Notes: generated from the sequence alone by a model not told the origin. A stretch of 8,889 nt of DNA from Candidatus Woesearchaeota archaeon (GCA_016219765.1 JACRKM010000164.1:1-8889); one strand, 5' to 3'; counted from the first letter of the stretch, positions 1-5,849 are shown. Program-made: numbers and translations.

Positions 1-843
1 AACGTCGAGAGCTGCAGCAATAATTCGTTTCTTTGTTTGTTTGAGTGCTGTTTGATTGTCGCGATGGTCGATGACGGCAGGCAGCAGCCTGATTTGTTCA
101 AAAGCTTCGTCAAATGCCTTTCCAGAAAGGCAGTGGTGAATCAACTGGAGGCGGTAATTGATGTTTAAAGGATTGTCGCGAACCATGCGTTTTCGGATCG
201 CGATTGCCGCATCGTGCCTGCCGCGAGACTGATGATAATCGGCAGCAATCCAGTTGAAAAAGAGATTAACAAGTCCGCCTGCGTTTTTTATTTGTGAAAG
301 CGTAAAATAGCTGATCGCTCCAAAGACAAGAGGGCTTACAAAAAGTTGTGTAGTGAGTGCGTCGGGATCTTTAAGTAGGCGAGTGAATGGAAATGTTGTC
401 AGAGAATATCCCAGTTGATGTGCGACGTACACGTATGGTATAGAAATTGCACCTATAGAAAATGCGCTTTCTTTGGGGTGCGTATAAATTTTTTTCCACG
501 TATCTCCTGCTGCTCGAATGGCGGGTGCGGCAATATCGATTCTCGCAGCTTCAAGATAGGACGCCAGCCCTAAGACGGACCCGACAATGCTTGATTCAAG
601 AGCAAGCATACCGGGTGTTATCGGTATTTGCGCGCCTACTGCTTTTGCAGTTTCTATGGAAGTAAACGTCGCAAGGGCGCCTCCGATTCCGCATACTGCT
701 CCAGCGATGATCGGGTGCTTGTTGGCATTCGTTCGCGTTTGCACAACGATGTTTTCAAGTGTTGTTGGTTTTTTTTGAGGCTGAAGCCGCGCAGTGTATT
801 CTTGCATTGCAGATTTTCGTTTTCGATCAACATCATTTTGCAT
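1..843 (-). CDS. Membrane protein with TPR-like tail, partial (C-terminus beyond window)
   Basis: The minus strand is open for 281 codons from an ATG at 843 to the window edge, with no stop, so the C-terminus is missing. The first 40 residues are polar and basic. Hydrophobic stretches follow at about residues 43-63, 75-98, 122-142 and 160-188, suggesting three to five membrane passes. The last ~80 visible residues are soluble, amphipathic helices with a TPR-like look (AAIAIRKRMVRDNPLNINYR is typical of a helical-repeat turn). A purine-rich site reading AAGGAG (847-852) lies 3 bases before the ATG, and a possible TATA element reading TTTAAA is ~27 bases upstream. A second ATG at codon 13 (807) is less well placed. 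I do not recognise the family. A membrane-anchored scaffold or assembly protein would fit but is only a guess. The gene diverges from the coiled-coil gene at 967. Confidence 0.75.
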   Translation of the reverse strand, partial: MQNDVDRKRKSAMQEYTARLQPQKKPTTLENIVVQTRTNANKHPIIAGAVCGIGGALATFTSIETAKAVGAQIPITPGMLALESSIVGSVLGLASYLEAARIDIAAPAIRAAGDTWKKIYTHPKESAFSIGAISIPYVYVAHQLGYSLTTFPFTRLLKDPDALTTQLFVSPLVFGAISYFTLSQIKNAGGLVNLFFNWIAADYHQSRGRHDAAIAIRKRMVRDNPLNINYRLQLIHHCLSGKAFDEAFEQIRLLPAVIDHRDNQTALKQTKKRIIAAALDV

Positions 844-864
844 GAGCTCCTTGAATGCCGAAAG

Positions 865-874
865 AATTTTAAAT
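865..874 (-). promoter_or_regulatory. Possible TATA element for the minus-strand membrane gene
   Basis: Read on the minus strand this is ATTTAAAATT, centred about 27 bases upstream of the ATG at 843, which would imply a nearly leaderless message. The good AAGGAG site next to the ATG argues instead for a leader. In that case the symmetric TATATAAG at 927-934 may serve both directions. Confidence 0.4.
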
Positions 875-926
875 CTACAACATTGTTTTTGTTGTCTTCA
901 AGAAGATACGAAACAGAGAAGAAAAT

Positions 927-934
927 CTTATATA
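927..934 (+). promoter_or_regulatory. TATA box for the small coiled-coil gene
   Basis: CTTATATA, preceded by a purine/A-rich BRE-like stretch (GAAAAT), lies 33 bases upstream of the ATG at 967. A transcript starting about 26 bases downstream of the box centre would have a leader of only ~10 bases. No Shine-Dalgarno site is seen before 967, which agrees with leaderless or near-leaderless initiation. Confidence 0.65.
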
Positions 935-966
935 CTTCGCGCCTGTTGTTGGTTGTTGATCTGCCG

Positions 967-1263
967 ATGCTAAAAGATATTCTTGCGATGGGAAAAAAGC
1001 CCGTGCTCGAGAAGAAAGGCATTCCAAAAAAAGAAAGTGGGAAGAAGTATGTCTCTGCTCAACGTTTCAATGAGATGATAGATTACTATACGGCAGAATT
1101 GCAGAGCCGTCTTAAAGAGATAGATGACCTCAAGGCACAACACCAGCTTCTCATCAACACGTCTGTTAAATCGAATGAGAAAGCTGATCGCCTTTCGCTC
1201 GAAGTCAAGAAGCTGCATGAAGAGATCAGGGTTTTGCAGCAGCGCCTCACAGAACGTCGGTGA
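967..1263 (+). CDS. Small basic coiled-coil protein (98 aa), function unknown
   Basis: The reading frame is open further upstream (to 628), but that part overlaps the divergent membrane gene. The TATA box at 927-934 places the real start at the ATG at 967. A second in-frame ATG at 988 (codon 8) is possible. The first ~27 residues are strongly basic (GKKPVLEKKGIPKKESGKK). Residues ~28-98 form a long amphipathic helix with heptad-like spacing (LKEIDDLKAQHQLLI, then LSLEVKKLHEEIRVLQQRL), so a homo- or hetero-oligomeric coiled coil is expected. There is no signal peptide, membrane segment or catalytic motif. A basic head plus coiled coil could bind nucleic acid or another coiled-coil protein, but no function can be assigned. 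The stop is followed after 30 bases by the nested repeat elements. Confidence 0.7.
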   Translation: MLKDILAMGKKPVLEKKGIPKKESGKKYVSAQRFNEMIDYYTAELQSRLKEIDDLKAQHQLLINTSVKSNEKADRLSLEVKKLHEEIRVLQQRLTERR

Positions 1264-1302
1264 ATGCCACTAAACGGCTGCTGAAAAGAATGCGGCTCTG
1301 TA

Positions 1303-1310
1303 GAAAATCT
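1303..1310. repeat. Left target-site duplication of the 1311-1548 element
   Basis: GAAAATCT lies directly outside the left terminal repeat and recurs exactly at 1549-1556. Its first bases belong to the left arm of the older host element, so it also records the order of insertion. Confidence 0.85.
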
Positions 1311-1548
1311 GTATTTGTTTAGCTAATCGCTCTCACAGCGCCGCCACCGACCTGCGAGCTGGCAATGAACGGATACGATTCCACAGCTCTTGGAAAACAT
1401 AGTCCGCTTTCACATACATACGAGTTGTGAACGATTGCGTATCGTTATTCGGCAGGCTTCATGCCTGCCTTGATGTGGGTTGATAAGGGAGGCACTCCCT
1501 TATCGAGCGTCAGTGGCGGCGCTGTGAGCATAAGAGCTAAACAAATAC
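1311..1548. mobile_element. MITE-like element, copy 1 (238 bp, perfect 14-bp TIR and 8-bp TSD)
   Basis: The ends are GTATTTGTTTAGCT (1311-1324) and AGCTAAACAAATAC (1535-1548), a perfect terminal inverted repeat, flanked by the direct repeat GAAAATCT. Inside is a perfect 16-bp arm pair (1332-1347 with 1513-1528). Within it are hairpins, each with a 5-base loop: AACGAT-TGCGT-ATCGTT (1430-1446), GGCAGGC-TTCAT-GCCTGCC (1451-1469) and GATAAGGGA-GGCAC-TCCCTTATC (1482-1504). There is no open frame of useful length and no transposase, so movement would need a trans-acting enzyme. An 8-bp duplication with perfect inverted ends is characteristic of DDE-type transposition. The same ends occur at 6643-6896 and, on one side only, at 4825. 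Confidence 0.88.
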
Positions 1549-1556
1549 GAAAATCT
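1549..1556. repeat. Right target-site duplication of the 1311-1548 element
   Basis: GAAAATCT, identical to 1303-1310, directly abuts the right terminal inverted repeat. Confidence 0.85.
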
Positions 1557-1637
1557 TAATTAGCCGGCACCGCGATACTCTACGTATCGCTCGCTCACCA
1601 CCACGCCAGGCTCGTGATACTGCAGTAATTCGTTATA

Positions 1638-1673
1638 GCCGACATTCCCCGATGGGGCATCCCCCTTGTCGGC
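1638..1673. repeat. Conserved core hairpin of the element family (copy in the older element)
   Basis: The stem is GCCGACA (1638-1644) with TGTCGGC (1667-1673). The interior has runs of C and G around GATGGGGCATC and can form alternative short stems. Positions 1641-1670 are the exact reverse complement of 6741-6770 (30 of 30 bases), while the outer three pairs differ between copies but remain paired. Confidence 0.8.
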
Positions 1674-1762
1674 TGGTTCGTGTTTCTTTCCATCTCTCGC
1701 AAAGAGGCGGTGGTGGTGAGCGTGCCGGCGCTATTTTCTACAGCGCCAAAGAAGGCATAATC

Positions 1763-1770
1763 TTTATATA
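1763..1770 (+). promoter_or_regulatory. TATA box of the thermosome gene
   Basis: TTTATATA, with an upstream A-rich stretch as a BRE candidate. A start about 26 bases downstream of the box centre would give a leader of roughly 100 bases before the ATG at 1899. The end of the older repeat element is only 15 bases upstream of the box, so anything regulatory further upstream must lie inside, or have been displaced by, the repeats. Confidence 0.7.
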
Positions 1771-1813
1771 TGACTGGCTTTCTTTTTGAGTTATTCTAAC
1801 ACGATTAAAGGGG

Positions 1814-1879
1814 TTGCAATGAAAAGAGGGCATTGCAATTAGCTGTGGAAAAAACATTGTGAAAAACTGCTAATTGCAA
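1814..1879 (+). promoter_or_regulatory. Thermosome leader with two mutually exclusive hairpins
   Basis: TTGCAATG (1814-1821) can pair with CATTGCAA (1831-1838), an 8-bp stem with a 9-base loop. TTGCAATTAGC (1833-1843) can instead pair with GCTAATTGCAA (1869-1879), an 11-bp perfect stem with a 25-base loop. The two stems share 1833-1838, so only one can form at a time. The second ends 9 bases before the Shine-Dalgarno site. TTGCAA occurs three times here, so a DNA-binding dimeric regulator is an alternative reading. The region lies downstream of the inferred transcription start. Confidence 0.5.
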
Positions 1880-1887
1880 GCCTAATT

Positions 1888-1892
1888 GGAGG
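1888..1892 (+). promoter_or_regulatory. Shine-Dalgarno site of the thermosome gene
   Basis: GGAGG, 6 bases before the ATG at 1899, fixes this start. The following GGAGATC extends the similarity to the anti-Shine-Dalgarno complement. Confidence 0.85.
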
Positions 1893-1898
1893 GAGATC

Positions 1899-3557
1899 AT
1901 GAGCAAAGACTCAAGAGAAGTACAACCTATTTTCATTCTACCAGAAGGCACTCAGCGAAGTACAGGTCGCACTGCGCAGCGTACAAATATCCTGGCTGCA
2001 AAACTTGTTGCAGAGACTGTGCGCACAACGCTTGGGCCCAAGGGCATGGACAAGATGATTGTTGATAGCTTGGGCGACGTGACGATCACGAATGATGGTG
2101 TGACGATTCTTGAAGAGATGCAGATCGCGCATCCCGCTGCAAAGATGCTGGTCGAGGTCGCAAAGACGCAGGAGGACGAGGTAGGCGATGGTACGACAAC
2201 AGCAGTCGTGCTTGCCGGCGAGCTGCTGGCGAAGGCTGAAGATCTTATTGAGATGGAAATTCATCCGACAGTAATTGCAAAGGGATACCGTATTGCAGCA
2301 GAGCAGGCGCAAGCAGCGCTTCATGCAATGTCGGAGCCGATCACGATCAAAGACACGCCAATGCTTTTGAAGATCGCAATAACCGCAATGACAGGCAAAG
2401 GTGCGGAGGCGTCGAAAGAGAAGCTGGCGGATTTAACGGTGAAGGCGATCAAGAGTGTATCTGAGTTAGACGGCGATCGTGTCATTATTGATCGTGAGCA
2501 CATTAAGATCGAAAAGAAGGTTGGAGGAACTGTCGAGGATACTGAGCTTGTGAAAGGGATTGTTCTGGACAAGGAAAAGGTGCATCCGGGAATGCCGCGC
2601 CACATACTGAATGCAAAGATTGCACTCGTCGACTCAGCGCTTGAGATAAAGAATACTGAGATTGACGCAAAGATTCAGATTACTGATCCTGGCCAGCTGC
2701 AATCATTCCTTGATATGGAGGAGAAGATGCTCAAGGGGATGGTTGACAAGATTGAGAAATCAGGAGCAAATGTTGTGTTCTGTCAGAAAGGCATCGACGA
2801 TCTTGCGCAGCATTTCCTCGCGAAGCGGGGAATCTATGCCGCGCGCCGCATCAAAAAGTCAGATATGGAGCAGCTTGCCCTTGCTACTGGCGCACAGATT
2901 GTGACGAAGCTTGACGACCTTGCAAGCAGGGACCTTGGCCATGCGGGTCTTGTTGAGGAAGTCAAGATGGGTGATGAGGACATGACCTTCGTGCGTGAGT
3001 GCAAGAATCCGAAGGCAGTCACGGTGCTCATCAAGGGTGGTACAGAGCATGTTGTTGACGAAGTGAAGCGCGCGATGGAAGACGCGATCGGTGACGTTGC
3101 TGCGGCCCTCAAGGTAGGCAAGGTTGTCGCAGGCGCAGGCTCTACAGAGATGGAGCTCTCCCGAACTTTGCGCAAGTTCTCAGATTCACTGTCTGGCCGC
3201 GAGCAGCTTGCAGTGCGCGCATTTGCTGATGCTATGGAAACCATTCCACGGACGCTTGCAGAGAACGCCGGACTCGACCCTATCGATGTCCTAACTGAAC
3301 TCAAGAGTGCGCACGACAAGGACAAGAAATGGGCAGGCATCAACGTATTCACTGGCAAAGTCATGGATGCATGGAAGGAAGGAGTGATTGAACCTCTTAA
3401 CATCAAGACTCAGGCAGTTACCAGCGCCGCAGAGGTCGCGACCATGATCTTGCGCATCGACGATGTGATTGCTGGCGGCGGCAGTGACAAGGGAGCCATG
3501 CCTCCAGGAGGGATGGGAGGCCATGGCGGCATGGGCGGTGGGATGGGAGACTTCTAA
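1899..3557 (+). CDS. ths: Thermosome (group II chaperonin) subunit
   Basis: This is the cytosolic ATP-driven folding chaperonin that assembles into a double ring with a built-in lid. At 552 aa the length is normal for the family and the gene is complete. Visible motifs are [10 protein letters not shown] (44-53, nucleotide binding), NDGVTIL (65-71), GDGTTTAVV (96-104, phosphate binding), a family-conserved Asp at 395 in MEDAIGD within the equatorial ATPase domain, [11 protein letters not shown] (~413-423) and [10 protein letters not shown] (~456-465). The C-terminus is the usual Gly/Met-rich tail that points into the cavity and ends in GGMGDF. The intermediate and apical domains lie between about 150 and 390. 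It has its own TATA box, a structured leader and a strong ribosome site, and is followed by T-rich tracts, so it is probably its own transcription unit. Which subunit (alpha, beta or single) it is cannot be told from one gene. Confidence 0.97.
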   Translation: MSKDSREVQPIFILPEGTQRSTGRTAQRTNILAAKLVAETVRTTLGPKGMDKMIVDSLGDVTITNDGVTILEEMQIAHPAAKMLVEVAKTQEDEVGDGTTTAVVLAGELLAKAEDLIEMEIHPTVIAKGYRIAAEQAQAALHAMSEPITIKDTPMLLKIAITAMTGKGAEASKEKLADLTVKAIKSVSELDGDRVIIDREHIKIEKKVGGTVEDTELVKGIVLDKEKVHPGMPRHILNAKIALVDSALEIKNTEIDAKIQITDPGQLQSFLDMEEKMLKGMVDKIEKSGANVVFCQKGIDDLAQHFLAKRGIYAARRIKKSDMEQLALATGAQIVTKLDDLASRDLGHAGLVEEVKMGDEDMTFVRECKNPKAVTVLIKGGTEHVVDEVKRAMEDAIGDVAAALKVGKVVAGAGSTEMELSRTLRKFSDSLSGREQLAVRAFADAMETIPRTLAENAGLDPIDVLTELKSAHDKDKKWAGINVFTGKVMDAWKEGVIEPLNIKTQAVTSAAEVATMILRIDDVIAGGGSDKGAMPPGGMGGHGGMGGGMGDF

Positions 3558-3592
3558 TTTTCTTTTTTCTAAGTTTTCTTTTTTAAGTTTTC
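3558..3592 (+). terminator. T-rich terminator after the thermosome gene
   Basis: Three closely spaced T runs (TTTTCTTTTTTC, TTTTCTTTTTT and TTTTCC) directly follow the stop codon, with no hairpin. This is the usual form of intrinsic archaeal termination. Some readthrough into the gene at 3624 is likely, since no clear TATA box lies between the two genes. Confidence 0.65.
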
Positions 3593-3610
3593 CTTAGTTT
3601 GCAAAATAGC

Positions 3611-3618
3611 GGTGGTGA
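3611..3618 (+). promoter_or_regulatory. Shine-Dalgarno site choosing the start at 3624
   Basis: GGTGGTGA closely matches the GGAGGTGA consensus and lies 5 bases before the ATG at 3624. The GTG codons at 3612 and 3615 are inside this site and so are unlikely starts. Confidence 0.75.
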
Positions 3619-3623
3619 GCCTC

Positions 3624-4775
3624 ATGAATGAAAAACATAAAAGACAAGGACATTGTCCGAAATGGAAAGAAAGTCCCTATATGCAGGGAAGAGAAATTGT
3701 TCCTGTACATTGGAAGAAAGGATCAACAATCGAAGACATCATCAGCAATCTCGAAGCAACATGCTTCGAAGCGCGAAATGTGGCTGCCGGAGCCCGCTTA
3801 TTTGAGTATATGATCAAACAAGGCGACACGATCTGGATGGGTGTCGCTGGTGCCGGCCCTGTCGGCGGAATGGGAGGATACATCATCGACCTGATCAAAG
3901 CAGGGTTTGTCGATGTACTCTGTTCGACTGGCGCGCAAGTGTATCATGATGGGCATTTCGCCTTCGGTCTTCCCGTTGTGCAAGGATCGCCGCGCGTTGA
4001 CGACAATGCTCTTGATGCAGATGGCACGACGCGAATCTACGACATCAACATCCGAATGGACGAGACTCTGAAATCCCAGGACGATGTGTTCAAAGAATTT
4101 GCAAAAACACTTTCTTGTGAGGTACGATCGACTGCAGATTATGTGCACGAGTGGGGTGAATACATCCGGCGCAAGGCTCCTCATGCTGAGCACTCGTGGG
4201 TCGCGACTGCTGCAGAATATGGTGTTCCGATCTTCCTTGATTCAGAATCCAATCATTCCATCGGGATGAACAACGCTGCCTTGTTTCTCGAAGAAGGAAA
4301 AGACATTGCACCGAATGCTTCGCGTAGTTTGCTTGAAGGTGCTGCGCTCGTGTACTCAAGTCCGCAGCTGGGGTTCTTTGAGTGGGGCGGGGGCGGCCCA
4401 AAGAATTGGATCCAGACGCTTGCGCCGATGATAAGCCAGATTATTGGCGTCGACTTTGAAGGAGCGGATCGTGGTATTCAGATAACGACCGCTTTTGAAA
4501 GGGATGGAGGACTTTCAGGTTGTACATTCGGTGAAGCAGTCACGTGGGGCAAATACAAGGATGCAACAAAAGGTCTAGTGCAAGTGTGGGGCGAGTACAG
4601 CGTGATCGCTCCGCTCCTTGTCGGGTATGTCATTGAGAAGTGTGAGACTCGAGCACCGAAGCGGTTGATGGATCATAAGAACGAGTACATGCGGCGACTT
4701 TATGAAGCGTGGGACCAACAGCAAGCGCAAGAAGCATGGGAGCAACAGCAAGCGCGGAAGGGCCTGCGGGAGTGA
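3624..4775 (+). CDS. dys: Deoxyhypusine synthase family protein (DHS-like type)
   Basis: 383 aa from the ATG at 3624. Deoxyhypusine synthase is NAD-dependent and moves the aminobutyl group of spermidine to a lysine of a/eIF5A. Visible motifs are a glycine-rich segment GVAGAGPVGGMGGYI (73-87), STGAQVYHD (101-109), GTTRIYD (134-140), GGGGPKNW (255-262) with the family's active-site lysine as K260, DGGLSGCT (294-301), and EAVTWGK just after. From memory, the PKN-x-x-QT pattern around the lysine and the GGLSG segment look more like the DHS-like branch common in bacteria than like eukaryotic or classical archaeal DHS, where the lysine is followed by HHI. The substrate could therefore differ, for example homospermidine formation. 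The last ~30 residues are a charged tail containing a 9-residue tandem duplication. No promoter is evident in the 66-bp gap after the thermosome gene. Confidence 0.88.
   Translation: MNEKHKRQGHCPKWKESPYMQGREIVPVHWKKGSTIEDIISNLEATCFEARNVAAGARLFEYMIKQGDTIWMGVAGAGPVGGMGGYIIDLIKAGFVDVLCSTGAQVYHDGHFAFGLPVVQGSPRVDDNALDADGTTRIYDINIRMDETLKSQDDVFKEFAKTLSCEVRSTADYVHEWGEYIRRKAPHAEHSWVATAAEYGVPIFLDSESNHSIGMNNAALFLEEGKDIAPNASRSLLEGAALVYSSPQLGFFEWGGGGPKNWIQTLAPMISQIIGVDFEGADRGIQITTAFERDGGLSGCTFGEAVTWGKYKDATKGLVQVWGEYSVIAPLLVGYVIEKCETRAPKRLMDHKNEYMRRLYEAWDQQQAQEAWEQQQARKGLRE
4704..4757 (+). repeat. 27-bp tandem duplication in the 3' end of the DHS-like gene
   Basis: Two in-frame 27-base units (4704-4730 and 4731-4757) encode EAWDQQQAQ and EAWEQQQAR. 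They differ at only a few bases, so the duplication is recent. It extends a Gln-rich C-terminal tail outside the catalytic fold. Confidence 0.85.
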
Positions 4776-4824
4776 TGCAGTAATTATTCCAGTAATTGTT
4801 TCATTTGGATTTTATGCGCCGTAA

Positions 4825-4882
4825 GTATTTGTTTAGCTACATTCAGCTTCATGAATACAACGACCAGCACAATTTTCGCTAC
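4825..4882 (+). mobile_element. Left-end fragment of the MITE-like family (copy 3)
   Basis: It begins with the exact 14-base end GTATTTGTTTAGCT and matches the left arm of the element at 6643 at 47 of 58 positions without gaps, including ACGACCAGCACAATTT. No right terminal repeat is found between here and the next gene, so this is a decayed remnant that can no longer form the full palindrome. It fills part of the 339-base gap between 4775 and 5115. The rest of that gap holds an AT-rich tract, short direct repeats (CACTCACC at 4985 and 4997) and the promoter at 5011. Confidence 0.75.
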
Positions 4883-4887
4883 TGGCA

Positions 4888-4904
4888 CAAATTTATAAAA
4901 TTTG
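4888..4904. repeat. AT-rich palindrome beside the repeat remnant
   Basis: CAAATTT-ATA-AAATTTG is a perfect 7-bp stem. It contains a TATA-like TTTATAAA but lies more than 200 bases from the next start codon, so it is not an obvious promoter for any gene called here. The flanking ~60 bases are very AT-rich and appear non-coding. Confidence 0.45.
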
Positions 4905-5002
4905 GTATATTTTAATAACTTAATAGTAGTATTCTTAGTTTTTTGTGACCCTTTCTGTTTCTTGTTGCTTTGTCCGAACTCAGGCACTCACCAGCACACT
5001 CA

Positions 5003-5027
5003 CCGACATATTTATAAACACTGTCGG
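5003..5027 (+). promoter_or_regulatory. Promoter of the coiled-coil gene pair, TATA box inside a dyad
   Basis: The TATA box TTTATAAA (5011-5018) is flanked by CCGACA (5003-5008) and TGTCGG (5022-5027), a perfect 6-bp dyad with 13 bases between the arms. The predicted start is near 5040, giving a leader of ~75 bases before the ATG at 5115. A repressor bound to the dyad would block TBP. This role is inferred from geometry only. Confidence 0.55.
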
Positions 5028-5074
5028 CTCTATTTCGTGTATTTGTAGGTTCAAGAGTCCAAGAGCTGAAAAAT

Positions 5075-5088
5075 ATGTGAGCTCACAT
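5075..5088. promoter_or_regulatory. Perfect 14-bp palindrome in the leader of the coiled-coil gene
   Basis: ATGTGAGCTCACAT is fully self-complementary and ends 26 bases before the ATG at 5115, just downstream of the predicted transcription start. It could be an operator for a dimeric helix-turn-helix protein. As RNA it has no loop and would be a poor hairpin. Confidence 0.45.
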
Positions 5089-5114
5089 TTCACGATCAAA
5101 AAAGGGGTGTTGTG

Positions 5115-5840
5115 ATGGAAAACGATGATGAGTATGCAATTGTTTCCAAAAAGGAATTTCTGGCGCTCAAAAAAGAACTAGAGCGGATCAAGAAGAATCC
5201 GCTTGAAGGTTCTCCTGTTGGTGAAAATTTGCAGGATTCTATTGATAATCTCAACACCAGTGTGAATTCCATGCTTGAAGTGTTCAAGCAAGCATCGCAG
5301 GAGATGGGTATTGAAGAGCATGATACTCAGCTGGTTTCAAAACAGATTGGCCCATTACAGGAGAAGATAGACACCTTGATTGAGCAGAATCAGAAGATCG
5401 CGAAAGGTATCGTGGCGATTGCGGACATGGTGCGTGAGAAACTTGATGAAATAGAAGCACGATCGTCACGAATGGAACGAGAGGCCGGGCGTCCGGCGTC
5501 GGATAAGAGATCAGCCGCCCTCGAGCTTCCACCGCTCAGCGGCGGACCTATGCCTGTTTCAATGGGACAAAGAGCTGGAGCCGGGCCAGGATCCAACCCA
5601 CCTCTATACCAAGGCTTTCAGCCTCAAGGATTAGGAGGTTTTCCGCCGATTGGAATGCCTGGATCGATGCCTTTGCCTGAAGAAATAAGAATGAGTGGAG
5701 CAGAAGCAGGACAAGGCGGAATGGAATTTGGAGGTTTGCCTCCGATGCCCGCACTGCCTCCGCAAGGAAGTCCGACAAGCGGCGTGGGCCGTACATCTGT
5801 GGCAAGAAGTCCTATCCTTGGCGGTCTTTTGAAACGATAG
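5115..5840 (+). CDS. Coiled-coil protein with Pro/Gly/Met-rich C-terminal half, unknown function
   Basis: 241 aa. A GTG at 5112 is in frame, but GGTG (5106-5109) sits 5 bases before the ATG at 5115, which is the better start. Residues ~8-28 are a charged helix (KKEFLALKKELERIKKNPL). Residues ~35-125 continue as helices with heptad-like spacing (LQDSIDNLNTSVNSMLEVFK, PLQEKIDTLIEQNQKIAKGI, DMVREKLDEIEARSSRMERE). From ~135 on, the chain is low-complexity, rich in Pro, Gly and Met, and probably disordered, ending in a basic, hydrophobic tag SPILGGLLKR. There is no signal peptide or membrane segment. I recall similar coiled-coil proteins annotated as hypothetical in DPANN archaea but cannot name a family. 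The gene has its own promoter with two dyads and is followed 50 bases later by another coiled-coil gene. Confidence 0.8.
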   Translation: MENDDEYAIVSKKEFLALKKELERIKKNPLEGSPVGENLQDSIDNLNTSVNSMLEVFKQASQEMGIEEHDTQLVSKQIGPLQEKIDTLIEQNQKIAKGIVAIADMVREKLDEIEARSSRMEREAGRPASDKRSAALELPPLSGGPMPVSMGQRAGAGPGSNPPLYQGFQPQGLGGFPPIGMPGSMPLPEEIRMSGAEAGQGGMEFGGLPPMPALPPQGSPTSGVGRTSVARSPILGGLLKR

Positions 5841-5849
5841 AAATCAGCG

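Larger units (their letters stand above)
1294..1747. mobile_element. Older palindromic element (MITE-like), split by insertion of a second element
   Basis: The outer arms are GGCTCTGTAGAAAAT (1294-1308) and ATTTTCTACAGCGCC (1733-1747), inverted repeats matching at 14 of 15 positions. Removing the element at 1311-1548 and one 8-bp duplication leaves a 208-bp palindromic unit. Its inner arms are GCCGGCAC/GTGCCGGC (1563-1570/1722-1729) and GCTCACCACCAC/GTGGTGGTGAGC (1593-1604/1710-1721). A side hairpin GCGATAC-TCTAC-GTATCGC lies at 1572-1590, and a strong 36-base hairpin at 1638-1673. Flanks AAAGAATGC (1285-1293) and AAAGAAGGC (1748-1756) match at 8 of 9, which looks like an ageing target duplication. 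No protein is encoded. The core is homologous, in reverse orientation, to that of the element at 6643-6896. Confidence 0.75.

Noticed and set aside
628..966. Upstream extension of the coiled-coil gene (211-residue reading)
   Set aside because: It lies antisense to the start of the membrane gene, its composition (Cys/Phe/Arg-rich) is not protein-like, and the TATA box at 927-934 is inside it.
654..1022. Minus-strand 122-residue open frame
   Set aside because: It overlaps both divergent genes in another frame and would use up their common promoter. The residue pattern is a shadow.
1311..1548. tRNA or rRNA fragment
   Set aside because: Several hairpins are present, but there is no TTCGA-type T-loop, anticodon arm or CCA-compatible acceptor arrangement. 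The arms are far too long and perfect.
1294..1747. CRISPR array or integron attC cluster
   Set aside because: There are no regularly spaced direct repeats with unique spacers. The repeats are inverted, the hairpins differ in sequence, and the 8-bp target duplications indicate transposition.
2834..3406. 190-residue minus-strand open frame inside the thermosome gene
   Set aside because: It is fully antisense to a certain gene. The Ser/Ala-rich product is typical of a reversed GC-skewed coding frame.
4784..4987. 67-residue minus-strand frame after the DHS-like gene
   Set aside because: It covers the repeat remnant and an AT-rich palindrome, has no ribosome site, and shows Lys/Thr/Val low complexity.
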